The notes under the pieces are model-generated. The model searched no databases. It worked only from the letters and a program-made list of their open reading frames with translations, and was not told the DNA's origin. A stretch of 64,000 nt of DNA from Eutreptiella sp. 'Long Island Sound 2002' (Eukaryota > Euglenozoa > Euglenophyceae > Eutreptiales > Eutreptiaceae): NCBI GenBank assembly GCA_964036045.1, contig OZ038378.1, positions 139,406,765 to 139,470,764 on the forward strand, in the 5' to 3' direction. How positions within the stretch are numbered: the stretch's first letter is position 1; each line of letters opens with the position of its first letter. This document shows, piece after piece, positions 35,450 through 44,807 of this stretch. Both the position numbers and the translations under genes were made by a program.

Positions 35450-35706
35450 TCTCATTCATCAATTGTCATTCATTTAAAAAGGTAGGGTCAGCGGTGGGTT
35501 TTTTTTTGTCTGCCTGTTGTCACCGCCTCTCTGTATGGTTGCGGTTGTTCAAGTTGAATTTTTGATTGATCGTCAATACTTTCAGCTTCTTCGCAGCATT
35601 CTTCAATGGCCTACACACCTTTTTGCATGTTTGGGGGCAGTGGGGTTTGAACCAGGGACGTTACCTGCGCAAGTGTAGCATGCACACCTCTCACCCACAC
35701 GGTGCC
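35450..35706 (-). mobile_element. tRNA-derived SINE-like repeat, copy 2
   Basis: Duplicate of copy 1 within the right direct repeat. Minus-strand B box GGTTCAAACC lies at 35653-35644, and the tRNA-like head starts at 35706. Confidence 0.55.
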
Positions 35707-35716
35707 ATGGTCTTGC

Positions 35717-35794
35717 AATACGGCCGTATACCTTGTGTATACGGCCGTATACGCGCGGTATACGGCCGTATACTCCCAGTATACGGCCGTATAC
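35717..35794. repeat. GTATAC palindrome cluster 3
   Basis: Perfect copies at 35737, 35758 and 35779 (21-bp period), with an additional 14-bp core copy from 35718. The left duplicate (cluster 2) lacks this extra copy, so palindrome number changed after duplication. Confidence 0.95.
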
Positions 35795-35810
35795 CACGAG
35801 TGTGCAGCGG

Positions 35811-36317
35811 GAACGAAAGGCGAAGGGAGCTATTTTGCCTTTCAAATGCACATGAGCATGTAAATTTTCCAAGGTGGTTCCATTGGTCCACCATTCAATT
35901 GGTACAATGCAGTGTCTCACAAAGAGTGCCGGGGCATCGCCATATGCGGGATCCTTCTCCTCTTTCCGCCAATTCGGGAGGTCTGTGTTGAATCAAGTGG
36001 GGTGCTCCATAGGCCCACGCAAGGGGCACCGATGCGGTTGCGTGTATATGAGGGAGGTGTTGTGGATGCGAAGGCCTACAAGCAAGCGCGCACAGCGGAA
36101 ATCCTTCCCTTGCCTCCGTGTCCCTGTAGCCCGAAACTGCATATTGTGCACTTGTACACCCAAGAGGCAGGTATACGGCCGTATATACCATGGGCCTGCT
36201 TCATGGAGGGGGGAGCGCTATGCAATTGTTTTCTACAATGGTTGCAACACAGGTTACCTCGCTGATGAATCTATTGAAGAGTCATTGGCCTATGGCTTTC
36301 GTCCTTGGGGCCACTAG
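35811..36317 (+). CDS. Exon-like fragment(s) of unknown gene, right copy with true downstream
   Basis: The duplicated part repeats the protein of 9252-9610 with substitutions. Beyond 36167 the sequence crosses a single palindrome (36171-36186) and then reads 'GERYAIVFYNGCNTGYLADE', ending at TAG 36315. 'GxRYxIVFYN' resembles the end of 2OG-oxygenase domains, where Arg binds the co-substrate. This is a weak likeness. Introns may intervene. Confidence 0.3.
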
Positions 36318-36396
36318 GGAGCACCGTATACTACTTGTATACGGCCGTATACCTCCGAGTATACGGCTGTATACCTGTCAGTATACGGCCGTATAC
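36171..36396. repeat. GTATAC palindromes, clusters 4 and 5
   Basis: Near-complete copy at 36171-36184. Further copies start at 36337 (perfect), 36359 (one mismatch, cggctg) and 36381 (perfect), at a 22-bp period. Confidence 0.93.
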
Positions 36397-36642
36397 TGGA
36401 AGTATACCGCGAACTGTTTGTACTGAATCTTGCATGTTGTGCCCCTGTTGCATGCGCTTGTGCGCACGGCCGCATTGCGCAGCTGGCCCACATATGCCCG
36501 AAACACGTTTTTGCAGCAATTATTCTTATGACTATGCTTACGAATGCCCATCCGAAGGAGAAGGGGCTCTGTTTGGAGAGTATTCTAGAATTTTGTGGGG
36601 GATTCAAACGCCGGTAATTGACACCCTATGAAGTATGTGATC

Positions 36643-36763
36643 TGCATCCACAAACGTCAACGCCACCCGATTCTTTTGTTTCACATCATATAGCCGACCC
36701 TGTTTTTTTTTTACATTAGGATTGCGGCTAAAGAGGGCAACGGCAAAGACGTTTGTGGATGCA
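36643..36763. repeat. 16-bp perfect inverted repeat with 89-nt loop
   Basis: TGCATCCACAAACGTC at 36643-36658 is the exact reverse complement of 36748-36763. No gene lies in the loop. Confidence 0.9.
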
Positions 36764-36962
36764 ATCGTTAGCATCAACATTGCTTGGTGATGATGTACTT
36801 TTACGACCCCATACCCAAGGCCTCATGATTATTTTAAAGAATGGTGAGGTAGATGCGGCCGACAAGGAGGCAATCAACCTACTCTGATGGATGCGGCCGC
36901 ACCATCTTTCCATCCGGGCATTGTAGGGTTGCATCAGGACAACATGCACGTGAGACCATGTG

Positions 36963-37667
36963 ATGGCAATGCGTAAGACCATCATACCTCACCTGTCCAA
37001 GGGGAGGGTATTGGACGTGGCAGCTAAAGGGGGTACGCGGACATGTGGGGTGGTAGAATTGCATGATATCATCACCACCATGGTTGCATGTGCCCATGCG
37101 GAGGACGGCATTCGGATCTACGAGGAAAATACCTATTTGGCTGTTGTAATCTGTTCTGATGCCACTCTTTTTCGTAATGCCAGCGCCACAGGCTGTGACG
37201 TGTTTGTGGACCTATGGGAGGATACGGGGGCACACCATGATGGTCAGCCGTGGTTCTCATGGTGCGCTTTTGCTGGGGGGGATGATATGGCCCATGTGCA
37301 AAAGATGGATGCCGTGGGGAAATTGAATGACCAGGTCAAAAAACTTGAGGCAGAGGGCGGCATAGAGATTTTGGGAACTCCAAAAAAACTATTGTGTTTT
37401 AAAAGTGGGGATGGGAAAGTCAGGATGTCGGGTTCGTGTGGGAAGTGTTCGAATTGCAATCTCAAGTATGACCAATTCCAAGCCCATTTTTTTGCAATGG
37501 CAGATTTTCTAGTGCTTGCTCGCAGTGGCTCCTTTATGTCTTGCATCCCTCCAGTCCGCAATGTTGGAGATGTGGCACATTGTTGTGCAAGGGTGGGGAC
37601 AGGCATTGGGAAACGATGTGGCACATTAGTGTGCAAGGCTGGCGACAGGCATTGGGAAACGTCTTAA
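36963..37667 (+). CDS. ORF of 234 aa, unknown, transposon-like neighbourhood
   Basis: First ATG at 36963, stop TAA at 37665. Contains 'LAVVICSDATLFRNA', 'DVFVDLWEDTGAHHDGQPW', a basic/acidic helix 'NDQVKKLEAEG', then 'CFKSGDGKVRMSGSCGKCSNC' (CxxC). The last 35 residues are a short tandem peptide repeat ('CCARVGTGIGKRCGTLVCKAGDRHWET'-type) arising from a 41-bp DNA duplication near 37574-37655, so the C-terminus is probably not original. No family is certain. The pattern of SDAT ... SGDG loosely resembles transposase cores of CACTA-related elements. Confidence 0.35.
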   Translation: MAMRKTIIPHLSKGRVLDVAAKGGTRTCGVVELHDIITTMVACAHAEDGIRIYEENTYLAVVICSDATLFRNASATGCDVFVDLWEDTGAHHDGQPWFSWCAFAGGDDMAHVQKMDAVGKLNDQVKKLEAEGGIEILGTPKKLLCFKSGDGKVRMSGSCGKCSNCNLKYDQFQAHFFAMADFLVLARSGSFMSCIPPVRNVGDVAHCCARVGTGIGKRCGTLVCKAGDRHWETS

Positions 37668-37710
37668 GGACAGTGCCCGCACATGGGGCTCACCAAGAGC
37701 CCTAAAGGCC

Positions 37711-38058
37711 GTGTCCCATTTCATTTCTAACCTCCGACAAGAGGCGAAGCACATCTCTTCGTCGCAGAGAGTGATGCGTGCTCTCTGGAGAGAGAAGGAA
37801 CACACTCTCGACATTAACGCCTCCCGACGTTTTTTTGAAACACCTGAGTTGCACGCCAAGTTGGTGCGCATTGTTGCAGTGCATTGTACCAATGTTGTGA
37901 GCTGGGAGGGCAAAAGGTGGCTCAGAACCAGTGTTGTCCTGCACCTCATGTTGCAGGCCTGTTACTATATGCAAAATATTTGGCGCCATGTGGGTCCTAT
38001 TCCCATGGATCCACGGCAACGTTATGCATGCATGGTTGCACAATTCACCAAGGCATGA
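37711..38058 (+). CDS. ORF of about 115 aa, unknown
   Basis: Begins within 'cccatttcatttctaac'. The protein is mostly helical-looking: 'FISNLRQEAKHISSSQRVMRALW', 'RRFFETPELHAKLVRIVAVHC', 'LHLMLQACYYMQNIWRHVG'. Same strand as the ORF ending at 37667, 43 bp apart, so it may be a second part of the same protein after a frameshift or intron. No motif recognised. Confidence 0.3.
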   Translation: MSHFISNLRQEAKHISSSQRVMRALWREKEHTLDINASRRFFETPELHAKLVRIVAVHCTNVVSWEGKRWLRTSVVLHLMLQACYYMQNIWRHVGPIPMDPRQRYACMVAQFTKA

Positions 38059-39076
38059 AAAGCACTGGGGTTGTGTGCCCTGGTTTGGGTGTATTGGGTG
38101 GTGTGCCACAATGGTGCACACCCCCAAACGTGGGGTAAATTCATTAAGTTCTCCTCCATTCCCACGGAATGGGGGAACAAAACTTTTAGAATGGATATGC
38201 TCCATTGTTTCCAAGGGTCGAAGCTGAGCAAGCCTTATGTCACCTGATGAAGACTAAGGCATTCTCTGCACCTGGATGCCCTTTTTTGGGGCATCCGTTT
38301 GTGGTCTGGAGAAAAGGGCTTGGGAGAGAGGGCATGAGGTTTGGCATGCAACACATGCGGAAGAAGCAGCGTGGTCCAAAGCACATGTAGGTGTATATCC
38401 TGTGATATAAGTATGTATATTAAGTATATATAATGTGCATAAGTGGATCACATTTGACATTTCGGATGGGACATCAAACAAGGATGCTTCTTGTGGTCTT
38501 CTGCTTTGCTCATATGGTGCTTTTTTGTGTGTACAATGTGTTTGGGGGTTGGAGAGTCATGAGTACCTGCAAGGGGGGGGGGGGGGGAGCAGTTGATGAG
38601 AAGGGTGGCATGGCTGGAAGGCAGAAAGTCCCCCTATACTCCAAGTATACGGCCGTATACTTCCAAGTATACGGCCGTATACTCCGAAGTATACAGCAAG
38701 AATACTTCTCCAATACTTCGAGTATACTGACAAATACCTCAAAAAATGTAGATTGCCGCACATAGGTGTGGGTGTATGGAATCGACTTTGAGGTTTTTTC
38801 ACCCCCTCCCCCCCTATTTTCAGGGTGCTAAACTCATTTTTTCATATCCCATCGGCACACGGAACGACTAGGTACATGTGACGAAATGGCTGTTTTGGGG
38901 GGGTATTCTTGGTATGCCAAGTTATGCTCACCATATTACGTGTCCCGCACCACACCACTCCCATGTACATGCAATTATTGTCCTTTGCTGCCTTTTGGCG
39001 TGCGTAAGAGGTTGTATTTGCGTGGTTACTATAAGGTTGGCTCGGACGCAAAAAGGGTCGTTTAAAGGGTAAAAGG
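38059..39076. other. Stretch without a gene; G15 run and palindromes
   Basis: Contains a 15-G homopolymer at 38573-38587 and palindrome cluster 6. The remaining sequence is AT-rich with short ORFs only. Confidence 0.5.
38645..38682. repeat. GTATAC palindrome cluster 6
   Basis: Perfect copies at 38645-38660 and 38667-38682 (22-bp period), with decaying 'gtata' half-sites to 38735. Confidence 0.93.
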
Positions 39077-39118
39077 GTGTATTTACTTGTCAAGCGAATT
39101 GCGGACACAAATAAGGCC

Positions 39119-39134
39119 TTTTGCGTACGCAAAA
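39119..39134. repeat. TTTTGCG palindrome, member 1
   Basis: TTTTGCGTACGCAAAA, a 16-bp perfect palindrome, overlaps the 5' part of the ORF at 39077. Other members: 41226-41242, 41358-41374, 43181-43210 and about 45370-45391. Confidence 0.85.
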
Positions 39135-39181
39135 TCGATGTAATTGCCTCTGTGCTCCTCGGGGCTTCTCTTTCATGGGAC

Positions 39182-39673
39182 ATGCCTGGCAGGAATTCTA
39201 GAGCCAAGGCCGCTGTCCAAGCTCCTATGGACAAGCATCCCCCGCTCAAGCATGCCCCTCTCGCCCGCACTACCCAGGTACCCACCAAGGAGGTTGTTGA
39301 TGAGTATGTGAGGGCGGTGGCTGTGCAAAGTGTGGTGGTAACTGGTATCCCGGTGTTGGATTGTGCACTCTCGGTGAACGAGATTAAGGGGTTGCCGGCT
39401 ATCCCCGAGGATGTTTGCTCGGTGAGAGAGCGGCTGCAAAAAATGCAGCAGGATAACGGTGAACCCTTGAGATATTTGTTGAGGGTCAACCTGCACGCTG
39501 GTCCAGTTGCTTTGACCAAGGGAGTTTTGAGCAATTTTGTTCTGGGCCTATACCACTGGTTGGGCCCTGCCCCAATGGGTATATTCCTGAAACTTGACGC
39601 AGAGACGTTAACGGCATTGTTTGCCATGATGCAACGTGCCCAAGGCCCCGAACGGCAATGTGTGTCGGTGTAG
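39182..39673 (+). CDS. ORF of 163 aa (first ATG), unknown
   Basis: The open frame extends upstream to 39077 but that part overlaps a dispersed palindrome, so the ATG at 39182 or a splice acceptor near it is a better start. The protein has a Pro/Ala/His-rich beginning, then 'VPTKEVVDEYVRAVAVQSVVV', 'VNEIKGLPAIPEDVCSVRERLQKMQQ' (helical) and a hydrophobic end 'LGLYHWLGPAPMGIFLKLDAETLTALFAMM'. Stop TAG at 39671. The next ORF starts 67 bp downstream on the same strand and could be another exon. Function unknown. Confidence 0.35.
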   Translation: MPGRNSRAKAAVQAPMDKHPPLKHAPLARTTQVPTKEVVDEYVRAVAVQSVVVTGIPVLDCALSVNEIKGLPAIPEDVCSVRERLQKMQQDNGEPLRYLLRVNLHAGPVALTKGVLSNFVLGLYHWLGPAPMGIFLKLDAETLTALFAMMQRAQGPERQCVSV

Positions 39674-39739
39674 CATGTGCCAGATGCGCATTGGAAAAAG
39701 GAGGCCAGTAAATGACGGATATGGTCAGACCCCGTCAAG

Positions 39740-40620
39740 GTGAAACATTGGGAGGAGCGCCTCGATACGGACACGCACATTTTTCTCCGGGAGTCCATAC
39801 TTTCGGACTGGTCGGCCTACGGAGCGATTCAGTCCGTGGGTCGGCGCGAGACCTGGAAAGGACCGGCCATCCCTGATTTGAAGCAGCCCACATTTTTTGT
39901 AACGCAGGGCGCTTTTTTCGCGCTTGGCATGGGTTGTCGGTCGCCAGACATTGCACTGAAATACCCCATGTGTCGGCATCTGTTGCCGGATCCGCCCTCT
40001 TGGACACCCGAGGAGTATAAGACCACAGGCTACCGTTTGGTGCAGGACATTCTGCCACCTGACCTGATGGATCAGTTGTGTGCCCTGCAGTTTGAGCGAG
40101 AGGAGCATTGGGACGACATTCTCCAGGGCCACAACCAAGGTGGTTGGCGCCGGCAAACCGCCCTGGGAACGGTGAACAAGCGGCTCCCCTCAACTCAAGT
40201 GGCGTTTGCTGCGCATTTTAGCAGACCTCTTCCCGGTGCTGGAGGACCTGGAGGACAGGGAGCCCCGTCTGGTAGAACGGAAGGGGGGGGCTGGATGGGC
40301 TATCAATGGCCGCACCGCGATTTCATGCTTACGTTGCGGGGTGCCGCGGACACGAGGGGGGTTTTCATATCCTGCAGGATGATCCGCAGGAAAAGTCTTT
40401 GCAGATTGCACCGGAAATGAGCCATGGCTACCACACGTTTAACACGTGGCACTTGGTCCAGCATCAACGTGGCGGTGTTTTGCTGATGGATGGAACGTTG
40501 ATCCCTCGTGGAGTTGGCGGGCCTGCGAGGACGATTTTTTCCCCCTTTGTGCCGGAAAGATTCCGCAAACCCCCAAAATGTGGTGGAACCGGAGAATGCC
40601 CCGGGCCTGATGTTCGTTGA
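39740..40620 (+). pseudogene. Possible 2-oxoglutarate/Fe oxygenase-like protein, frameshifted
   Basis: The frame of 39740 carries 'WPHRDFMLTLRG' with an HxD pair (His192/Asp194 counted from 39740). Near a G-run at about 40364 the path moves to the frame of 40306: 'GGFHILQDD', 'HGYHTFNTWHLVQH', 'GGVLLMDGTLIPRGVGG', 'ARTIFSPFVPER', stop 40618. The order HxD ... DGxLxxRG ... R matches the iron and 2OG ligands of the dioxygenase fold, except that the distal His expected in 'LxHRG' is Pro. With a frameshift and a lost ligand, this copy is probably inactive. TET/JBP-type or AlkB-type oxygenases travel with some transposons, but the subfamily cannot be set here. Confidence 0.35.
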
Positions 40621-41429
40621 GTCGGAGGTACGGGAGGCGGGAGAGGCGGAGGACGACCTCCCGGCAACCTCTTCGGGCAGGGATTTGCAGCCCCCTGCAC
40701 CACCTGCCCCACGGTTAACCTGCTCGGCGCCCCTGAAAACCCCCCCGGGGATGGAGAAGAAAATCCCCTATATGGGTGATGTGTGGGTCATTGGAACTCG
40801 GGTTGGGACTGCTGCCATTAGCGTGTGCCCAGTCACGATGTAGGGCCTGGGGCCAGAGGAACAGAATGCCGAGCAGTGCTCGATCCCCTGGTACCATCAG
40901 TGGTGGACCCCCCCTCCGATGGCCGACAACATGGTGCGGGTCCCCGTTGCCCCCGGTCGCATCCACTTTGGGTTCCGTCTCAGCAGCCTCGTCCTCACGC
41001 GCGCAGCCAGCGCCATGAGATGCATTGGGCTTCAATGGCGATGCACTATACTGCCTCCATGCCTAGCATGCAAGCCAAGTCGGACGGCAAGGTCAAATAG
41101 GACAACAAGGAGAAGGAATACAAATGCCCATGTCCGGCGAAGGTGTGTAATTACCCCGCTCTTGCGCGCGTAAAATGCATTCTGCGCGGATCGGCTATAC
41201 GCATGGCGAGAACGCAAAATGGGTCATTTGCGCACGCAAAATAGGGTATTTACATTGGTGCCAGATTTCAACGTGTGAAGGAAAATAGGTCAGTTACGTA
41301 CGTAAATTCATGTATTCGCGTGTTCACCTAATCGCAACCCGGGACAGGAGATGTGTCATTTGCGGACGCAAAATTCAAGTCAATTCATGCATTGCCTTCA
41401 TATCTTTCAGATTCCCATGAACTGCTTGC
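40621..41429. other. Weak ORFs and palindromes, no supported gene
   Basis: Overlapping frames 40508-40843 and 40919-41173 show no motif. Two members of the TTTTGCG palindrome family lie at 41226-41242 and 41358-41374. Confidence 0.4.
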
Positions 41430-42605
41430 TCTTGGCGTTGGTGGATCCCAAGCCCGCCGACAACAGTGCTGGGTTTGGCGCCTGAGCTGGTGATCGAGCC
41501 CAACCCAGAGACAGTGCTGCTGCTGGTGAAGCCGGCGATCTGGTGACGCTTCCGGAAGTTGGTGATTTCGACGTCCGGTACGTGCATGCGAATGGCAAGG
41601 TTGCCAATGTGGGGGCGGGAATGCTTTTTTTGGAGGATCCTGCTGGGATCCTCCACTGGAAGATCTTCCGGGGCAGAGCGGTGGTGGGTCTGGACGGGAG
41701 GTAGCAGGTCTGTGGGTGACGTTGTTTTGCCCGTTTTGGGTGAAACACAAGAAGGGACAAGAGGAGAAAGTGGTTCTCGTTCCCTTCTTGTGCATGCGGC
41801 CACCCAGCTCGCACACGCGGGCTCTCTTGCGCACCCACGACGGCCTGGGCCAGCTGCAGAAAGTGCGTGGAATGCCACTCGGTGAAATCGGAGATGTCCT
41901 GCCAGGGACACGTGAGGTTGATGGTGTGGCGCAAACATCTGCAGTCGCTGCGACTGTGGAAGCCTTCTGGCTGCGGTGGGAGAAGGAAGCGCGGAGCGAC
42001 ATGTCGGGGACGGTGGAGGCTGAGGCACGGAAGCTGGCTCAGGGCGAGGATGTGGCGTCGGAATCCTCTACTCGAAAAGAAATCTTCCGTGGTCCCTGAG
42101 AAGAGGACCTGCGGCCGCCCCCACAAGGCACCAGGAAAGGTGCCAGGTGTCACTCCGGCGGGGCAATTCCGAGCTGCTGCTGTAGCAGTCGTAGAATGAG
42201 TTGCTGAAGGGGAAGGCGAGGCTGCTGGAGGAGCAGGTGGCGGACCGCGACGCACATGTGGTTGCTGAAGCGGGACAGCCAGCTGCTGGCGGAGCGTGGC
42301 ACGGCCAACAAGTCGGAATCGCGTTGGCGAACCGCGGAGAAGAAGCTGCTGGATGAGGTGGAGGCTGCGCGTGGGCAGCGTGGGGCGAAGCGCACCGCAC
42401 CGGCCTGAGCCTGATTAAGACGCCAGTGTCCAAGAGGACAAGGCCTGGCTGACACAATGTGCCGTTGCGTTGCGCACGGTACTGCAGCAAGCAGCAACGG
42501 CCACGGCTCTGCTGGAGGACAGCCTCAGGCAAGCCGACAAGCAGTCCGCGCCCCCTCCGCCGTCATCAGAGGCGTTGGACCTGCTGCCGAAGAAGTACTC
42601 AATGT
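41430..42605 (+). pseudogene. Decayed coding region with coiled-coil-like end
   Basis: Frames change at least three times. A readable part (41716-42099) ends 'VEAFWLRWEKEARSDMSGTVEAEARKLAQGEDVASES'. Further on, 'NELLKGKARLLEEQVADRDAH', 'EAARGQRGAKR' and 'LLEDSLRQADKQS' in successive frames have heptad-like Leu/Glu/Arg patterning typical of a coiled coil. The antisense ORFs over this segment (41375-42532) are shadows with Pro/Ser-rich composition. No family assigned. Confidence 0.3.
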
Positions 42606-42609
42606 CCAT

Positions 42610-43017
42610 GTGTCATTCGTTTCAAAAGTGAGGGTAACCAATGGGCTTGGAGGGAATTGGGTTGTTGTCATTCATTTATTTTCAACGTCAATGTGTCATT
42701 CACCTCAAAAGTGAGGGTCACTGATGTGCCTGGGGGAATTGTGTTGTTGTCAGTCAATTGTTTTCAATATCAATCTGTCATTCGTTTCAAAAGTGAGGGT
42801 CACCATTGGGGTTTCTGATGTCTGCTTGTCGTCAGCGCCTGCTTGGGTGGTTGCGGTTCTTCAAGTTGAGGTTTTCATTGATATTCAACCTTTTCACCTT
42901 ATTCGCAGGATTCTTCAATGGCCTGCACACATGTTTCAATTTTTGGGTGCGTTGGGTTCATACTAGGGGCGTTACTTCTGCGAGTGTAGCATGCATACCC
43001 CTGAGCCACACGGTGCC
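42610..43017 (-). mobile_element. tRNA-derived SINE-like repeat, copy 3 with triplicated tail
   Basis: Minus-strand tRNA head 43017-42953: 'GGCACCGTG' then 'TGGCTCAGGGG', a perfect A box. The B-box region 'AGTATGAACCC' is degenerate. The body matches copies 1 and 2. The distal end holds an approximately 80-bp unit around 'gtcattcgtttcaaaagtga' present three times (about 42610-42810), where copies 1 and 2 have one. Confidence 0.6.
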
Positions 43018-43039
43018 ATGGAATTGTAAATGCTTCCTT

Positions 43040-43290
43040 TACCCCATTCTTGTGTATGCAAAAGGCAACTTTTGCGCGCCTGCACACTTTGCACCTCGGA
43101 CGCAAAAACACCCTTTTTGCGTGCTTAAATTGCATGTTTTGCGCGTCGACTGTTTTTCGAGCGAGAACGCAAAAACACTCTTTTGCGTGCGCAAAAGGCC
43201 CTTTTTGCGCCGGTAACGAAAGTAGGGTGGGCACGCAAATAGGCGCATTTACGCACGCAAAAGGGCGGTAATTGCGCGTCTTACCTGCAG
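43040..43290. repeat. Cluster of TTTTGCG/GCAAAA inverted repeats
   Basis: Many 'cgcaaaa' and 'ttttgcg' half-sites. Best pairs are TTTTGCGTGCGCAAAA at 43181-43196, overlapping GCGCAAAAGGCC/CTTTTTGCGC at 43190-43211. Confidence 0.8.
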
Positions 43291-43300
43291 TGGAACGCGC

Positions 43301-44159
43301 TTGTTCCACATGCGCCCGGGGTGTTCTTTCTGTATTCTGCCGCTGCATCCGTGGCAGTTCCACCACCTGGCCCTGGGCAATCGCAAAGGCCGTGGTGAAC
43401 GGATCAGCAGCTTGCAGCGTGCGGTGTGTGATATTAAGGGGGAGGATCGGCATGTGAGAATGCGGAGTGGGGTTACAAAAGTGGTGGATGTGTACACGGA
43501 TGTCCCCATGGACCATCAACTCGATTTGGAGTTGAATGCCATGGCAGTGTTGTGGGATTCGAGGAAGGAGGGGCAAAGTGTGCGGCGGCTGCAATACAGC
43601 CGGTCAGCATCCCCTTGGTATTGCCGTTGGGCAAAAGTCTCCGTGCAAATGACCTTGGGCGCCCCCCACCAGAATGATTTCGTGTTGCATACTCCCGGCG
43701 GTAGTGATTTGATTTGGTCCAGGGTGAATCTGAAGGCGAAGCTGCAGCATATGTGGCAGCATAACCCCCCGGTAACACAATGTAACCAGGTTTTGGTCGG
43801 AATTTCCATTGATGGCACCCAACCTTGGCAACGTTCCTTTGAGCACTTTGCGGTAGGGGAGTTGGGGAGCTGTCAACTTTTGGGTTCATGGGTGCTACTC
43901 CAAGGGCTCAGAGACCATCCCAATTCGCAACCTGGCCCAGAAAAAGAATTTGAACCTTGATGTGTTGGCTGTGAATGAGATGCAGGTTTTGAATGAGAGA
44001 GGGTTTGCAACTCCTGTTCTCTGTGTGGTTAAAGCTGACATTAAAGCGCAAAATGCCCTCTCGGATTGTCGCAATTTCAAGTGTAATCACCCTTTGGCAC
44101 ATGTGTGCTGGCTTTGCGGGGGAACCGTCTTCATTGTTTGCGTGCGTGTAGGCAGGTAA
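43301..44159 (+). CDS. Possible Tnp2-like (CACTA/EnSpm-type) transposase, N-terminal part
   Basis: The frame of 43301 runs to 43960. A shift near 43910 leads to the frame ending at 44157. Readable parts: 'VLVGISIDGTQPWQRSFEHF' (43790-43850), 'SETIPIRNLAQ' region, 'LCVVKADIKAQNALSDCRNFKCNHPLAHVCWLCGG' region (44020-44125) with a Cys/His zinc-binding set CxxxC..C..C. A Asp-Gly block followed by D-x-K-A and then C..C resembles the order in Tnp2 transposases (DGxPLF ... D.pA ... CxxC). This is pattern similarity only. An intron or frameshift separates it from the next ORF. Confidence 0.35.
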
Positions 44160-44195
44160 TCTCAATTTTGCCCAGGGTTTGGCAATGGGGGGGGG

Positions 44196-44807
44196 ATGAC
44201 AATGCCAGCTGTCCTCCCTTTCCAAAGACCCCGTGACTTTGGACCCCATGGGGTGCACCGTTTGGTGCATTGTGCGGGCAGTGGGTTGGTTAAGGCTTTG
44301 ATGCATCACCATCGGTGGACGAAGGGGAGGTCATTGGTTTGGGTGCAGTGGTTTTACGGCCACGGCAGTCGATTGTGGGAAAGAGAAGGTGGGAAAGAAG
44401 GCGCTGCGATTGGAGCAAACTGCCGCGGAGGCATGGCTGAAACGAAAGGGTGGGATTGCATTGCCGACTACTTGGACGGGGACAATCTTTTACAAGTCCC
44501 GGTGCAAGTGGGGGGGGGCGGGGTTACAATGACATGGGTTGCTTGTTGGCGTTTGTGGGGAGAGAAATTTGCACTGACCTGTGACCTTGTGTGGAAGGAG
44601 GGGAGTTTGGGCCTTCGCAATTGGAATGTGTTGAAAGGTGCTTTGTCCGAGATGGGAAGTGCACTCGTCCTGCCCCTCTTGGCCCTGACAACTGCCCACA
44701 AAGGTTCTGGATTTGTGGTGACCTTGTGGGACCACCTTTTGGTGGACCACATGTGTGATTCCGAGGGAATGGGGCACCCTGTCCGCAATCAGTGGTTTGA
44801 GGGGTGA
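44196..44807 (+). CDS. Continuation of the putative transposase (203 aa)
   Basis: Follows the preceding Cys/His segment after an intron-like joint ('gtgtaggcag|gtaatctc' to about 44195). Starts 'MTMPAVLPFQRPRDFGPHGVHRLVHCAGSGLVKAL', where 'FGPHGVHRLVH' is placed like the D-x-x-H block that follows the zinc segment in Tnp2 proteins. Several Trp-rich segments follow ('WVQWFYGHGSRLWE', 'WVACWRLWGEKF'). Stop TGA at 44805. Function unproven. Confidence 0.3.
   Translation: MTMPAVLPFQRPRDFGPHGVHRLVHCAGSGLVKALMHHHRWTKGRSLVWVQWFYGHGSRLWEREGGKEGAAIGANCRGGMAETKGWDCIADYLDGDNLLQVPVQVGGGGVTMTWVACWRLWGEKFALTCDLVWKEGSLGLRNWNVLKGALSEMGSALVLPLLALTTAHKGSGFVVTLWDHLLVDHMCDSEGMGHPVRNQWFEG

Larger units (their letters stand above)
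34984..36167. repeat. Right copy of the 1.18-kb direct repeat
   Basis: Matches 8437-9610, including exon-like ORF, SINE-like repeat and palindromes. It has a 10-bp extra half-palindrome near 35719-35728. Host-type sequence continues after 36167, so the right copy rather than the left is joined to the original downstream DNA. Confidence 0.92.

Noticed and set aside
41375-42532. Minus-strand ORFs of 154-282 aa
   Set aside because: Ser/Pro/His-rich without motifs. The plus strand has helical, coiled-coil-like content that explains them as antisense frames.
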